A stretch of 64,000 nucleotides of DNA, taken from contig NZ_JSEO01000014.1 in assembly GCF_001624705.1 (NCBI RefSeq), positions 80,609 to 144,608 on the forward strand. The letters are read 5' to 3'. The translations under genes and the position numbers were made by a program. Position 1 is the first letter of the stretch. Each line of letters opens with the position of its first letter. The notes beneath the pieces are model-generated. The model saw nothing but the letters and a program-made list of their open reading frames with translations, had not been told where the DNA came from and ran no database searches. The stretch comes from Marinomonas sp. SBI8L. GTDB taxonomy: Bacteria; Pseudomonadota; Gammaproteobacteria; Pseudomonadales; Marinomonadaceae. This document shows positions 1-10,577 of the stretch, piece by piece.

Positions 1-629
1 GAACAGCCTAAGTCATCTTCAAGTAGCTCAATATGACCAATAGCACTCGGCTTTTCACTTTGTGCAAGAGTCTGCCTTAAGCTAGGCATAATCGCCTGCA
101 ACTTTTCAGTCATCACAACACAGGTATCAAGGTTAACTATATCGGCAGAGGCTTTACCCCTAAACCCCATATTAACGCTACCATCTTTATTTGTTTTAAC
201 CGCCAGTCTGGCACGACGGCGATAAGCGAGAGGAGCATCAGTCAACTGCTCCATTTCACCCGTAAAATTAAGCTTACGAAGCTGCCCAGTTAACCATACT
301 TGTTTTGCCGCAACTTGCTGAGAGTAAGACAAATGCATAAAGCAGCAGCCACCACACTGATCAAAGTGCAGGCATGTAGGCATTACCCTGTCTTCTGATG
401 CTTGCTGAATTCGAGTCAATTTGGCTTCGTCATAACGACGATTAGATTTAAAAACTCGAGCGCTGACCTCTTCTCCAGGTAGCGCACCTGCAATGAAGGT
501 AACCTTACCGTCAGACTTAGCAATACCTCTAGCATCATGAGTAAGACGATCTATGTGAAAAACGAGTTCAGGTCCCAGTTTAGCGGGGGAAGCGCTAGGT
601 CTTCTTTGTTGACGAGTACGATGCTTCAA
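1..629 (-). CDS. rlmD: 23S rRNA (uracil(1939)-C5)-methyltransferase RlmD (RumA), C-terminus beyond window
   Basis: The minus strand encodes the N-terminal part of RlmD, the SAM-dependent enzyme that methylates U1939 of 23S rRNA. Visible are a basic N-terminus, a TRAM-like stretch (HIDRLTHDARGIAKSDGK) and the iron-sulphur cluster motif CLHFDQCGGCCFMHL that this family uses. The catalytic methyltransferase domain lies outside the window. No ATG or GTG is available in this frame; an in-frame TGA sits just upstream (639-641) and the first usable start is TTG at 629, giving MKHRTRQQRR. An ATG at 642 is in another frame and runs into a stop after 15 codons. The gene follows cysM on the same strand, the order known from Pseudomonas (cysM-rumA-relA). 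Identification is firm; the start is less sure. Confidence 0.88.
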   Translation of the reverse strand, partial: MKHRTRQQRRPSASPAKLGPELVFHIDRLTHDARGIAKSDGKVTFIAGALPGEEVSARVFKSNRRYDEAKLTRIQQASEDRVMPTCLHFDQCGGCCFMHLSYSQQVAAKQVWLTGQLRKLNFTGEMEQLTDAPLAYRRRARLAVKTNKDGSVNMGFRGKASADIVNLDTCVVMTEKLQAIMPSLRQTLAQSEKPSAIGHIELLEDDLGC

Positions 630-858
630 AAATTGGGCTCATTTGTATTTATTAACAACGGCGGCAATTTTACCCAAAAGCCAAGCTATCAGCTAGCTAA
701 CTTAGTGGAGATAAAGAGAAGAATTTATAAAATATCAGAGGTTTCAATGCAGTAAGCCAAAGTGATGAAACCATTTGTTATATTTTAGGGTAGAAAAACA
801 ATTTAACTTGCTCTCCACCCCAAAAGAATTAATGTCTCATAACCTAGGCGTCTAAATC

Positions 859-1755
859 TTATACCGGATTAAACACACCTGTAGATAAGTAACGATCACC
901 ACGATCACAGATGATGACCACTATCGTTGCGTTATTTACTTGCTCAGACAACTTAAGAGCGGCAGAAACAGCACCACCAGAAGAAACACCGCAGAAGACA
1001 CCTTCTTTAGTTGCCAGATCACGCATCACATTTTCTGCGTCAATTTGCGCAACATCAATAATTCTATCCACACGAGTTTCGTCAAAAATACTTGGTAAGT
1101 ATTCCTTAGGCCATCGTCTGATCCCCGGAATACTGGAACCTTCTTGTGGTTGTAAACCAATAATTTCAACAGCATCACTTTGAGACTTAAGGTATTTAGA
1201 CACCCCCATAATGGTACCCGTAGTTCCCATAGCACTCACAAAGTGAGTAATTTCACCTTGAGTTTGCTGCCAAATTTCAGGTCCAGTTGAACTTACATGA
1301 GCATCAGGGTTATCAGGATTAGCAAATTGGTTTAATAGTTTACCTTGCCCTTTCTCTTGCATAGAGATGGCAAGATCTCTAGCCCCTTCCATACCTTCTT
1401 CTTTAGTAACAAGATGAAGTACAGCCCCATAAGCAGACATAGCAGACTTACGCTCTTCACTCATATTATCAGGCATTACGAGATGCATCTGATAACCCTT
1501 GATTGCCGCAACCATAGCCAAAGCAATACCAGTATTACCACTGGTCGCTTCTATCAAACTATCGCCAGGCTTAATATCTCCCCTTAGCTCGGCTTGAGCT
1601 ATCATATTGAGAGCAGGCCTATCTTTTACAGAACCCGCTGGATTTTGACCTTCTAGCTTAAGTAGGACCTGATTCGTACTATTAGGATTTATCCTTTGAA
1701 GCTTGACCAAAGGGGTTTGACCTATTAAAGACTCGATAGTTAGATAGTTATTCAT
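859..1755 (-). CDS. cysM: cysteine synthase B (O-acetylserine sulfhydrylase B, PLP enzyme)
   Basis: This 298-aa protein is a full-length fold-type II PLP enzyme that makes cysteine (or S-sulfocysteine) from O-acetylserine with sulfide (or thiosulfate) in the cytoplasm. The PLP lysine is K44 in GSVKDRPALNM. The asparagine loop EATSGNTGIALA and the phosphate-binding glycine stretch (SAMGTTGTIMG) are visible. The length and the short C-terminus ending STGVFNP fit CysM rather than CysK. It lies upstream of rlmD on the same strand, with about 230 bp between them, and is divergent from the gacS/barA side. No strong ribosome binding site is seen before the ATG. Confidence 0.93.
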   Translation of the reverse strand: MNNYLTIESLIGQTPLVKLQRINPNSTNQVLLKLEGQNPAGSVKDRPALNMIAQAELRGDIKPGDSLIEATSGNTGIALAMVAAIKGYQMHLVMPDNMSEERKSAMSAYGAVLHLVTKEEGMEGARDLAISMQEKGQGKLLNQFANPDNPDAHVSSTGPEIWQQTQGEITHFVSAMGTTGTIMGVSKYLKSQSDAVEIIGLQPQEGSSIPGIRRWPKEYLPSIFDETRVDRIIDVAQIDAENVMRDLATKEGVFCGVSSGGAVSAALKLSEQVNNATIVVIICDRGDRYLSTGVFNPV

Positions 1756-1890
1756 AAAAACTTCATTGACATTAATTACGTAGAACGTGAAACTTACTTT
1801 AATTCTATGATTTTATAAATCACTTATTTACACTATTGCAAGACAAAAGCGTTATATCGTTAGCGCGAAATAAAACCGGAGAAGCATCAC

Positions 1891-2115
1891 ATGCGCGAGA
1901 AGCTCAAGTTTGGACTACTCATTTCAACCCTAACCTTAGCGGGTTGTGACATGTTTGGCGGCCCTGCTGCAGACATCCCTGATGATGAATTACGTACTAA
2001 ATGGCGTGAGTGTAAAACAATCAGTAATCCATCACGTACCAAGGTAATGGCATGTGAAAACTACACACGCGAATGTGATCGTCGTAAGAGAAACGGAAAT
2101 TTCGCCTGCTACTAA
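1891..2115 (+). CDS. small lipoprotein of unknown function
   Basis: This 74-aa protein starts with a lipoprotein signal peptide (MREKLKFGLLISTLTLAGC, lipobox LAGC with Cys19), so it is probably lipidated and anchored to a membrane facing the periplasm. The mature part is short and hydrophilic with several cysteines (CKTISN, MACENYTRECDRR, FACY), which could form disulfides. A GGAGA ribosome binding site lies about 10 nt before the ATG. The gene ends about 45 bp before the gacS/barA start on the same strand and could be co-transcribed with it. I do not recognise the family. Confidence 0.7.
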   Translation: MREKLKFGLLISTLTLAGCDMFGGPAADIPDDELRTKWRECKTISNPSRTKVMACENYTRECDRRKRNGNFACY

Positions 2116-2158
2116 CCATTTGCTAAACCTAGCAGGTTTATAAGGTATATGACTGGCA

Positions 2159-4909
2159 ATGAATTCAAATTTTTCTTTAAGAGTTAAAACTTTTTTTGCG
2201 ATTTTTTTGCCAGTTTCCTTCCTAAGTTTGGTTATTTCACTGATTTTCATCTATGAAAGAAAAGTAGATTACCAACAACAAAACCAAAGCCAAATCGAAT
2301 TTATCGCACAGCAATTTGCCATTGCCTACGAAAATGCGGCTCCTCACATAGACAACAATTTCTTACAGAAACAACTTAAAGCCAGTATTTTAAGTCCTAA
2401 TATTATCTCAGCTAGAGTTTATAACGCGCAAAAAAAGCTCGTTAATGAAATAGGCAATAAGAGTACATTTACCGACCCTGAGACGCTTTTTACCAATCAA
2501 GCAGAACAGAAGTTCTCTCAATATTCCGCGCTTTCCATTACCCCCTTGTTAAGCCTTAAAACCTCATTAGAAAGTGAAGGTTTAGGACCAATTGAAAGTA
2601 ATGACAAAACGCTCACAGGCTGGCTAGTCCTTGAATCCAATACGGCGGATTTCACTCTTAAAAAGTACCGATTATTCAGCTTTATGGCGATAACCCTCAT
2701 TGCCTTCACCACTCTTTTTGCATTAATCGCTATAAAAATCGCCAATAAGATAGCCAACCCAGTCAACAATCTTAATCGTGTGGTTGAAAAAATCAGCTAA
2801 GGCCAGTTCAACGCCATCAAACAACTCAAACTGCCTAGAGACTATTTAGCGACAACCAAGGGTCTTGCAGAAATCAATGAGCGTCTAGAAAACAGTCAAG
2901 AAGAAATGCTAAAAAGCATAGAACAAGCAACAGAAGACATGCGCCGCAATATGGACAGTATGGAAGAGAAAAGTGCGCAGTTACATATTGCTAACCGGGA
3001 AACGAGCGAGTCAAACCGTTTAAAAACACAGTTTTTGGCTAACATGAGCCACGAGGTAAGAACCCCGCTTAATGCAATATTAGGCTATACCCAGCTATTA
3101 CAGAAAGACAAACTCGACAATCAGCAGCGCCTCTATATTAATACCATAGAACAATCGACTAACAGCCTACTTGCAATCATAGGCGACATTCTCGACTTCT
3201 CTAAAATTGAAGCTGGGAAGCTGAGCCTTGAGCACTCAGAAGTGAATATTCGTGAACTCATTGATGATGTCTACCAAATACTCAGTGCCAACCTCTTAAC
3301 ACATAAAAAATCGGTAGACTTGATTCCAGAAGTCGCAAAAGAAGTTCCCGAATGGCTGATAGGCGACGCCATTCGAATTCGTCAAATTCTAACCAACTTA
3401 ATTGGTAATGCCATCAAGTTTACTCACAATGGTTTTGTCCGCACTAAGGTAACCCTTGAGCAACAAAGAAACGGCCAACCCACCCTTTTAATTCAAGTGA
3501 TAGACAGTGGCATAGGTATTCCCGAAAACAAGCTAAACAGCCTCTTTAAAGCCTTCTCTCAAGTAAACACATCAACCACAAGACAATTTGGAGGTACAGG
3601 CTTAGGTTTAGTCATCACTAAAAAACTAGTAGAACAGATGGGTGGTGAAATAGAAGTAAATAGTGAATCTGGTGTTGGCTCTAACTTCCGTTTCCGCATT
3701 AACCTGCAAAACTCAAATCGTGAAGACCAGCCACAAGAAGCCATCCATAAGAACATACTTATCTTTGAGCCTTCCAAGGGCTACCGTCATTACTTAGAAA
3801 GCTACCTAACTAGCATTCAGATTAACCCTATTTTCTGTACCACTCTAGAACACCTGATTCGTCGTTTAAATTCACGTCAAGATGAAGAAGAAATCGATGC
3901 AGTGTTGTTAAGTGTGAGCGGTGAAGATAAAGATATAGCTCAAAGCTATGAGTTGGCTGTTTATGCAAGTGAAAGCTGTAAAATACCTTGCATTTTAATG
4001 ACTCAGTTACCGGGCAAAATCAACCAACACCCAGAGCTACAAAGACTCGCTTGCGATGTGTTACTCAAACCCATTAGCCATAAACAACTTTATAAGAGTC
4101 TTACATCACTTGACCAGCAACCTCTAGAGGAAACGATTAACAGCACACCAAATACAATTCCATTTAATGGTCTTAAAGTATTGGCTGTTGATGACAACCA
4201 AATCAACCTGCAACTTGTTAGCCACTGGCTCACTCCAAACAATATCGAAGTCAGCCTAGCTCACTCAGGTCAAGCAGCACTCGATTTATGCGCGAGGGAA
4301 AATTTCGACCTTATTCTTATGGATATTCAAATGCCTGAAATGGATGGCATGGAAACCACTAAACGTCTGCGTGAACATAAGAATACAACCCTAACACCTA
4401 TCATTGCCCTAACTGCACACGCGCTCAATTCAGAGAAACAAGAAATCTTAAATTCAGGCATGAATGCCTATCTCACTAAGCCTGTAAACGAAAGCAAGCT
4501 GATAGAAGTTATTCAGGAATGGTGCTTCAGCCACCCCTCTGAAATAGAATCAGATAGAAGCTTAGAAGGTATTTTCGACTTGGAGAAGTCACTTTCTATT
4601 GTGAACGATCAAGTCCCTATTGCTAGAGATATGTTTAACATGCTGGCTGACTCGCTTGAGTCCGAGAAGAAGCTAATCAACCATCACTTTAAACAAGAAG
4701 AGCTAAAGAAATTAATCCAAGTCGTACATAGACTACACGGTGCATCTAAATACTGTGGCACCCCTAGCTTAACCAAGCATGCTGGTTTCTTAGAAAGCCA
4801 TTTAAAAGAGCTAGGTTTAGAGGAAGTGGAAGAAGTATTACTCGACTTTATTCACGCTATTGATCAAGTACTTGAGGTAAGAAACCTCATCAAATGGCCT
4901 CAAGAATAA
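2159..4909 (+). pseudogene. barA: hybrid sensor histidine kinase GacS/BarA, interrupted by an in-frame TAA
   Basis: Two open stretches, 2159-2800 (213 aa) and from 2906 (667 aa), are in the same frame. The 105 bp between them is also open apart from one TAA at 2798-2800. Read through, the product is about 916 aa, the normal GacS/BarA length. The first part has a TM helix, a periplasmic sensor region, a second TM helix and the beginning of the HAMP domain, where the stop falls (VVEKIS-stop-GQFNAIKQL). The second part has HisKA (ANMSHEVRTPLN), HATPase_c (IGNAIKFTHNG, GGTGLGL), a degenerate receiver, a receiver with LMDIQMPEMDG, and an Hpt domain (VVHRLHGASKYCG). GacS/BarA phosphorylates GacA/UvrY. 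A soluble kinase could be made from the ATG at 2906 but would lack the membrane sensor. Confidence 0.85.
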
Positions 4910-5273
4910 CAAAGGCTTGAGCATAGTCTTTTTCATCACTAATACTTAAATGCCATTTAACCGGTTGATCCATCATCTGATTACCGTGAGGCTCTACATT
5001 AACAATTGGCTTTCCCATCTCATCATTACTGACTTCAATATGCTGAAAACTTAGGCCTCTACCAATACCAGTGCCTAAGGCTTTTGCAACCGCTTCTTTA
5101 GCAGCAAAACGTTTTGCGACATAAGCCGCGGCAACCTCTTCGTTATTAATACTATGGTATTTATCCATTTCACTCTGAGTAAGCAAACGCTTTAAAAAGC
5201 GCTCACCAATACGCGCGACAGAATCACGGATTCTACCTATTTCAACGATATCGGTACCAATTCCAAGAATCAT
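4890..5273 (-). CDS. acpS: holo-[acyl-carrier-protein] synthase
   Basis: This 127-aa protein transfers 4'-phosphopantetheine from CoA to acyl carrier protein. The N-terminal signature MILGIGTDIVEIGRI contains the Mg-binding D8, and RFAAKEAVAKALGTGI carries the second metal ligand E60. Length is typical. It is the last gene of the lepA-lepB-rnc-era-recO-acpS cluster, 42 bp after recO, and its 3' end overlaps the gacS/barA 3' end by 20 bp in a convergent arrangement. The pdxJ gene that often sits between recO and acpS in gammaproteobacteria is absent here. Confidence 0.95.
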   Translation of the reverse strand: MILGIGTDIVEIGRIRDSVARIGERFLKRLLTQSEMDKYHSINNEEVAAAYVAKRFAAKEAVAKALGTGIGRGLSFQHIEVSNDEMGKPIVNVEPHGNQMMDQPVKWHLSISDEKDYAQAFVILEAI

Positions 5274-5315
5274 AAACTATTTATTCCAATACTATTTCTA
5301 TCACTAACTAAAAAA

Positions 5316-6080
5316 CTACTGAGTTTTATCAGAGCGGAAAACAGGCACTGTATAATGACGCTCACCATGAAACTGATAGTCAGGTAACAAACGCCTAGCC
5401 ACCACTTCTTTTCCTTCCAGCAAATGATCTAACCAAATTCTATGTAAGGTTTTGGCTAACCTAACAACATCCGCTTTCCCCCATAAACCTTCTGAGTAAT
5501 CTAATGCCATCTGCCCACTAATAAATAAATCAGGTAGCTGCTTTGGTTTATCACCATAATAAGGTCGCAAACCAAACCTTACATCAAAGCGATACATTGC
5601 ATTTGGGTCTAATACATTCCCCGTTGCCGTCATAGCCAAGTTAATACTGCTTCCTATCTCTTCAAACAAAGCGTGTTCAAAACGTCGCAACAAGGGTGCT
5701 ACGGGTGCATTAGAATGTAAACTAAGAATCAGCCACTGGTAGAGCTCAAAAAAGACAGATAAAGGTAAATTTGTAGGTAAAAGCTTGAGCAAGATCTCAT
5801 GCACATACATACCAGCAAAAAGACGAAGCCCCTCTAAATTTGAGGCAGGCTCTGAAGATTCAAGCACATATACCGTCTTTAGCTCAGTTCGACCTTTTAG
5901 CAAGACCTGATAACGCAAAAAAGGCCCAGGAATAACCCGAGCCTCTTTTTTTGGCAGTCGAAAAACTGCCCTTACCAGACCTGATTCAAGTGTTAACAAA
6001 TCCAACAGGATTTTATTATCCTGAAAAGGCCTAGTATGTATTACATAAGCCGAAATTAGCGTATCTTTGTTATCTTGCAT
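5316..6080 (-). CDS. recO: DNA repair protein RecO
   Basis: This 254-aa protein is a RecFOR-pathway mediator that loads RecA onto SSB-coated single-stranded DNA. The N-terminal OB-fold is recognisable (AYVIHTRPFQDNKILLDLLT, then RAVFRLPKKEARVIPGPFLR), followed by the helical domain (LRLFAGMYVHEILLKLL, RRFEHALFEEIG). The zinc-binding cysteines of some RecO proteins are missing, which is common in gammaproteobacteria. It starts 12 bp after era ends, so translation is probably coupled within the lepA-acpS cluster. Confidence 0.93.
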   Translation of the reverse strand: MQDNKDTLISAYVIHTRPFQDNKILLDLLTLESGLVRAVFRLPKKEARVIPGPFLRYQVLLKGRTELKTVYVLESSEPASNLEGLRLFAGMYVHEILLKLLPTNLPLSVFFELYQWLILSLHSNAPVAPLLRRFEHALFEEIGSSINLAMTATGNVLDPNAMYRFDVRFGLRPYYGDKPKQLPDLFISGQMALDYSEGLWGKADVVRLAKTLHRIWLDHLLEGKEVVARRLLPDYQFHGERHYTVPVFRSDKTQ

Positions 6081-6092
6081 AACAAGACCTAA

Positions 6093-7127
6093 TTATTGGT
6101 CCTGATAACCAAGACTTGCTAGCGCACGCTCATCATCAGACCAACCTGCTCTGACTTTAATCCACAAATTAAGCATCACTTTAGCTTGGAACATGCTCTC
6201 CATATCAACACGAGCTTCCTTACCAATTAGCTTAATTTTTTCACCCTTGTCACCAATAATAATGCGCTTTTGACCGTTACGCTCAACTAAGATCAAAGCA
6301 CTAATATGTAAGGTTTCACCTTCATAGCTAAACTCTTCAATCTGAACAGCCACTTCATAAGGCACTTCCTGCCCTAATTGACGGGTAATTTTCTCACGCA
6401 CAATCTCAGAGGCTAAAAAGCGAGAACTACGGTCAGTAATCTGATCTTCAGGATAGAATTGTCCGCCTTCTGGCATCATACCTTCTACTAATCGCTCTAA
6501 TCTATCTAGGTTTTTCCCCCTAAGAGCAGAGATAGGAACAATTTGAGCAAAGTTCATCAACTCAGATAACTTAGCCAAAGTAGGTAGCAAGTTATCTTTT
6601 TCCTCTAGCTTATCAACCTTATTTACAACCAATACAACAGGGCAACGAGCAAGCTTAACCTTCTCTAATACAGACTGATCTTCTTGAGTCCAACGCTCAG
6701 CATCAATCACAAATAAAATAGCATCAACATCGGCTAATGCAGACGACGCCGTTTTATTCATGAAACGGTTAATCGCTTTTGCTTCACCTAAATGCATACC
6801 AGGCGTATCGACATAAATAGTTTGCACATGCCCCTGGCTTTTTACACCCAAAATTTGCTGGCGAGTAGTCTGAGGCTTACGTGATGTAATACTCAGTTTT
6901 TGACCTAATACATGGTTCAATAAGGTCGATTTACCCACATTAGGTCGACCTACAATCGCCACATAACCACAGTGAGTGATATCTAACTCTGGCTCGTCAT
7001 AGTCCTCTGTGGACTCTCCAGCAGCCATTTGGCTAAAGTCAAAGTTATCTAGATCAATACCACCATCATCTTCAATAGCAGGATTCTCAATATTATCCTG
7101 ATCTTCTGGTAAATCGTCTTTAGGCAT
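6093..7127 (-). CDS. era: GTPase Era
   Basis: Era is an essential GTPase that binds the 3' end of 16S rRNA during 30S assembly. G1 ([12 protein letters not shown]), G2/G3 (TRQQILG, DTPGMH), G4 (NKVDKL) and G5 (SALRG) are all present, followed by the C-terminal KH domain ([21 protein letters not shown]). At 344 aa it is about 45 residues longer than usual because of an acidic N-terminal extension before the GTPase domain (many D and E residues, residues 1-50). Its start overlaps the rnc end by 8 bp, the conserved rnc-era coupling. Confidence 0.95.
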   Translation of the reverse strand: MPKDDLPEDQDNIENPAIEDDGGIDLDNFDFSQMAAGESTEDYDEPELDITHCGYVAIVGRPNVGKSTLLNHVLGQKLSITSRKPQTTRQQILGVKSQGHVQTIYVDTPGMHLGEAKAINRFMNKTASSALADVDAILFVIDAERWTQEDQSVLEKVKLARCPVVLVVNKVDKLEEKDNLLPTLAKLSELMNFAQIVPISALRGKNLDRLERLVEGMMPEGGQFYPEDQITDRSSRFLASEIVREKITRQLGQEVPYEVAVQIEEFSYEGETLHISALILVERNGQKRIIIGDKGEKIKLIGKEARVDMESMFQAKVMLNLWIKVRAGWSDDERALASLGYQDQ

Positions 7128-7803
7128 TTTCTTGCTCCAACATAGCTAAGGCTTGTGTTGCTGCTTTTTGCTCTGCAATTCGACGACTGTTTCCTTTACC
7201 TTCAATCGGATCAGCAAATAACTCTATTACACAATGTACATAAAAGGTTTGATCATGGGGCTCACCCAAAACCTCAATCACTTCGTACTGAGGTAAAGCA
7301 TGCTTGCGTGCTTGTAAATATTCTTGCAAACGGGTTTTCGCATCCTTAGTAACAACTTTTAAAGAGGTGGCATTCAAACGTGACTCATACCAGCTCAAAA
7401 TACGCTCGCTGCAAGAGTCCATACCTGCATCTAAAAATATAGCACCGATAATACCTTCAACCGCATCTTCTAAAATAGAATCACGACGAAAGCCACCACT
7501 TTTTAATTCACCGGCACCTAGTTTAAGGTAATCACCCAATTTAAATTCACGGGCAATTTCAGCCAGAGTTTCACCTTTAACTAAAGAAGCACGTAAGCGA
7601 CTCAGCTCACCTTCTTTTGCCTTAGGAAAACGATGAAATAAGTCTTCGGCAATGACATAGTTCAAAATGGAGTCACCTAGAAACTCTAGCCTTTCATTAT
7701 TTTTACCACCAAAACTACGGTGAGTAAGCGCCAGCTCTAGTAACCCTAGGTCAGCAAAAAAGTAACCCAACTGCCGACACAATTTTTGATAAGAGGAACT
7801 CAA
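7120..7803 (-). CDS. rnc: ribonuclease III
   Basis: This 227-aa enzyme cleaves double-stranded RNA, including rRNA precursors. The RNase III signature [21 protein letters not shown] holds the catalytic E40 and D44. A second acidic set is in [20 protein letters not shown]. The C-terminal third is a dsRNA-binding domain ([19 protein letters not shown] ... [16 protein letters not shown]). It lies between lepB (15 bp upstream) and era (8-bp overlap). Confidence 0.95.
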   Translation of the reverse strand: MSSSYQKLCRQLGYFFADLGLLELALTHRSFGGKNNERLEFLGDSILNYVIAEDLFHRFPKAKEGELSRLRASLVKGETLAEIAREFKLGDYLKLGAGELKSGGFRRDSILEDAVEGIIGAIFLDAGMDSCSERILSWYESRLNATSLKVVTKDAKTRLQEYLQARKHALPQYEVIEVLGEPHDQTFYVHCVIELFADPIEGKGNSRRIAEQKAATQALAMLEQENA

Positions 7804-7818
7804 AATATCTCCAAACTA

Positions 7819-8643
7819 CTATTCAATCGAACCATTATTTTTAAAATTAGGTACGCTTAAGAATTTATTCCAATGCATCCAAATATAAAAGGCACGGCCC
7901 TTCATATACTCTTCTGGTACAAAGCCCCAAACACGGCTATCAGAACTATTATCACGATTGTCCCCAACAGCAAAATAATGCCCTTCAGGTACAACCCAAT
8001 CACCCTTTAGGTTAATTGCACGCATTGTTTTATAAATTTCGTGTTCAACACCCAATAAGTCTTCTTTAAACTGAGTAACAGGAATACCTTGATTCTTTTC
8101 AGAAGGTGATAAATCAGCCTGAAACTCTTCACCTATCAACTTACCATTAATGGTCAAACGCTTATCATGATAACTAATCGTATCACCTGGCAAACCAATT
8201 AAGCGTTTAATATAGTTAACACTTGGATCTTTCGGATATTTAAAAACAATCACATCACCACGTTTCGGCTCAGTTGTTGCTATGAGCTGAGTATTAGTAA
8301 CTGGTAAACGTATCCCGTAATCAAACTTATTCACCAAGATAAAGTCACCCACTTCTAGCGTCGGTAACATTGAACCTGATGGAATTTGGAAAGGCTCTAC
8401 AACAAAAGAGCGTAAACCAAAAATCACAGCAACAATGACAAAATAAGACTTAATTTCAGTTACCCACTTAGGAGTACCCGCCATACTGTCTTTCACTTCT
8501 TTTGGTATTGCAGAGCATGCTTCTGGAGATAAATCATTTAGCGCAGCAACACGCTTTGGATAAAAGGCAACTCTATCGTATACCCAAACAACAGCAGTCA
8601 AAACAAAGGCTGCCGCTAGGATAATCTCAAAATCAAACGCCAT
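7819..8643 (-). CDS. lepB: signal peptidase I
   Basis: This 274-aa inner-membrane protease removes signal peptides from exported proteins. There are two N-terminal TM segments (about residues 5-25 and 63-82). The catalytic Ser91 is in IPSGSMLPTLEVGD and the general base Lys146 in NYIKRLIGLPGD. The later conserved box VGDNRDNSSDSRVWGFV is also present. It is encoded between lepA and rnc on the same strand, as in most gammaproteobacteria. It probably serves the secreted proteins of this window, including the putative immunity proteins at 35.6 and 36.5 kb. Confidence 0.96.
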   Translation of the reverse strand: MAFDFEIILAAAFVLTAVVWVYDRVAFYPKRVAALNDLSPEACSAIPKEVKDSMAGTPKWVTEIKSYFVIVAVIFGLRSFVVEPFQIPSGSMLPTLEVGDFILVNKFDYGIRLPVTNTQLIATTEPKRGDVIVFKYPKDPSVNYIKRLIGLPGDTISYHDKRLTINGKLIGEEFQADLSPSEKNQGIPVTQFKEDLLGVEHEIYKTMRAINLKGDWVVPEGHYFAVGDNRDNSSDSRVWGFVPEEYMKGRAFYIWMHWNKFLSVPNFKNNGSIE

Positions 8644-8734
8644 AAATTGTCCTTAATATAAACCCCATTCATTGGCTGAACAGGGTCTATTTCATTTTTT
8701 AGTTAGCAATTAGCTCGCTGTTTTTAAGTATCTT

Positions 8735-10540
8735 TTAGCTATCCACTTTTAAAACAGCTAAGAATGCAGATTGAGGTACTTCAACATTACCTACCTGCTT
8801 CATACGCTTTTTACCTTCTTTCTGCTTCTGTAGAAGTTTCTTCTTACGACTCACATCACCACCGTAACATTTCGCCGTTACGTTTTTACGTAAGGCTTTT
8901 ACTGTCGTACGAGAAATTACTTTAGCGCCTAATGCCGCCTGAATTGCCACATCAAACATTTGACGAGGAATCAACTCTTTCATTTTTTCACACAGAATAC
9001 GGCCTTTATACAAGACATTATCCTTATGCATGATAAGCGCAAGCGCATCGACACGGTCGCCATTAATAAGGACATCAAGACGCACTAAAGGTGCCGCACT
9101 ATAATGACTAAAACTGAAATCGAGGGAAGCAAAACCACGACTACATGACTTAAGTCGGTCAAAGAAGTCCAAAACAACTTCATTCATAGGGAGTTCGTAG
9201 TTCAAAGAAACTTGATTACCCACATAAAGCATATCTTTCTGAATACCACGTTTTTCAACACATAAGGTAATCACGTTACCTAGGTATTCTTGCGGCACTA
9301 AAATATTCGCTTCAACCATAGGTTCACGCATTTCGCGGATATTACCTGGATCAGGCATCTTAGATGGGCTATCTATCATGATAACCTCACCATTGTTAAG
9401 CTCGACTTCAAACACTACGGTTGGCGCTGTAGTAATCAGATCCATGTCGTATTCACGTTCAAGACGCTCTTGAATAATTTCCATGTGCAGCATACCTAAG
9501 AAACCACAGCGGAAACCAAACCCTAGGGCGTCAGATGTTTCTGGCTCGAAGAACAAAGAAGCATCATTCAGAGTAAGCTTGTTCAAAGCTTCACGAAAAT
9601 CTTCATAATCATCAGAGCTTACAGGAAAAAGACCTGCATAAACCTGAGGTTTTACCTTCTTAAAACCATCAAGCTGAGGGATATCTTTCGTTGCCAAATG
9701 TGTAATGGTATCACCCACAGGGGCACCGTGAATGTCTTTAATACCAGAGACAACATAGCCTACTTCACCTGCACGCAAAATGCCGGTTTCAGTACGTTTA
9801 GGAGTAAAGATACCCACCATGTCCACTGGGTAAGATTGGCCTGTAGACTTGATCACAATCTTATCTTTTTTCTTAATGGTACCTTCTTTAACACGTACCA
9901 AAGAAACAACACCTAGATAGTTATCAAACCAAGAATCAATAATTAGTGCTTGTAGAGGGCCATCAACATCACCTTCTGGTGGTGGCACTTCACCAATCAG
10001 GCGCTCAAGCACGTCATTAACACCCATGCCTGTTTTCGCTGAACAGGTAACAGAACCATGGGCATCAATCCCAATGATATCTTCGATTTCATCACACACA
10101 CGCTCAGGTTCAGCCTGTGGCAAATCAATTTTGTTCAGTACAGGCATTACTTCTAGGCCTTGCTCTAGCGCTGTATAACAGTTAGCAACAGATTGAGCTT
10201 CTACACCTTGAGCAGCATCAACGACTAACAAAGCCCCTTCACAGGCTGCCAAAGAACGAGACACCTCATAAGAGAAATCAACGTGTCCAGGCGTATCGAT
10301 AAAGTTTAACTGATAGGTTTCACCATCTTGCGCCTTGTAATCCAAGGTCACACTTTGTGATTTGATCGTGATACCACGCTCACGTTCAATATCCATGGAA
10401 TCAAGTACTTGAGCTTCCATTTCTCGCTCACTCAAACCACCACAGTTTTGAATAAAACGGTCAGCAAGCGTAGATTTACCATGGTCGATATGGGCGATAA
10501 TAGAAAAGTTACGTATATGTTTTAACTGTTTAGAAGACAC
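8735..10540 (-). CDS. lepA: elongation factor 4 (translation GTPase LepA)
   Basis: This 601-aa ribosome-dependent GTPase acts in translation initiation or back-translocation. The G-domain motifs [21 protein letters not shown] and NKIDLP are present. They are followed by the EF-G-like domains and the C-terminal EF4-specific domain ([26 protein letters not shown]). Length is standard. It is the first gene of the lepA-lepB-rnc-era-recO-acpS cluster. Its leader carries a strong inverted repeat (10578-10637). Confidence 0.97.
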   Translation of the reverse strand: MSSKQLKHIRNFSIIAHIDHGKSTLADRFIQNCGGLSEREMEAQVLDSMDIERERGITIKSQSVTLDYKAQDGETYQLNFIDTPGHVDFSYEVSRSLAACEGALLVVDAAQGVEAQSVANCYTALEQGLEVMPVLNKIDLPQAEPERVCDEIEDIIGIDAHGSVTCSAKTGMGVNDVLERLIGEVPPPEGDVDGPLQALIIDSWFDNYLGVVSLVRVKEGTIKKKDKIVIKSTGQSYPVDMVGIFTPKRTETGILRAGEVGYVVSGIKDIHGAPVGDTITHLATKDIPQLDGFKKVKPQVYAGLFPVSSDDYEDFREALNKLTLNDASLFFEPETSDALGFGFRCGFLGMLHMEIIQERLEREYDMDLITTAPTVVFEVELNNGEVIMIDSPSKMPDPGNIREMREPMVEANILVPQEYLGNVITLCVEKRGIQKDMLYVGNQVSLNYELPMNEVVLDFFDRLKSCSRGFASLDFSFSHYSAAPLVRLDVLINGDRVDALALIMHKDNVLYKGRILCEKMKELIPRQMFDVAIQAALGAKVISRTTVKALRKNVTAKCYGGDVSRKKKLLQKQKEGKKRMKQVGNVEVPQSAFLAVLKVDS

Positions 10541-10577
10541 TTATTTCTCACACTTAATAAAGCGATACACAAAGAGC

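Noticed and set aside
537-755. 72-codon frame on the plus strand opposite rlmD
   Set aside because: It lies antisense to the clear RlmD N-terminus and the following gap, with no ribosome binding site and no recognisable protein.
911-1183. 90-codon plus-strand frame inside cysM
   Set aside because: Antisense shadow of a well-conserved enzyme gene.
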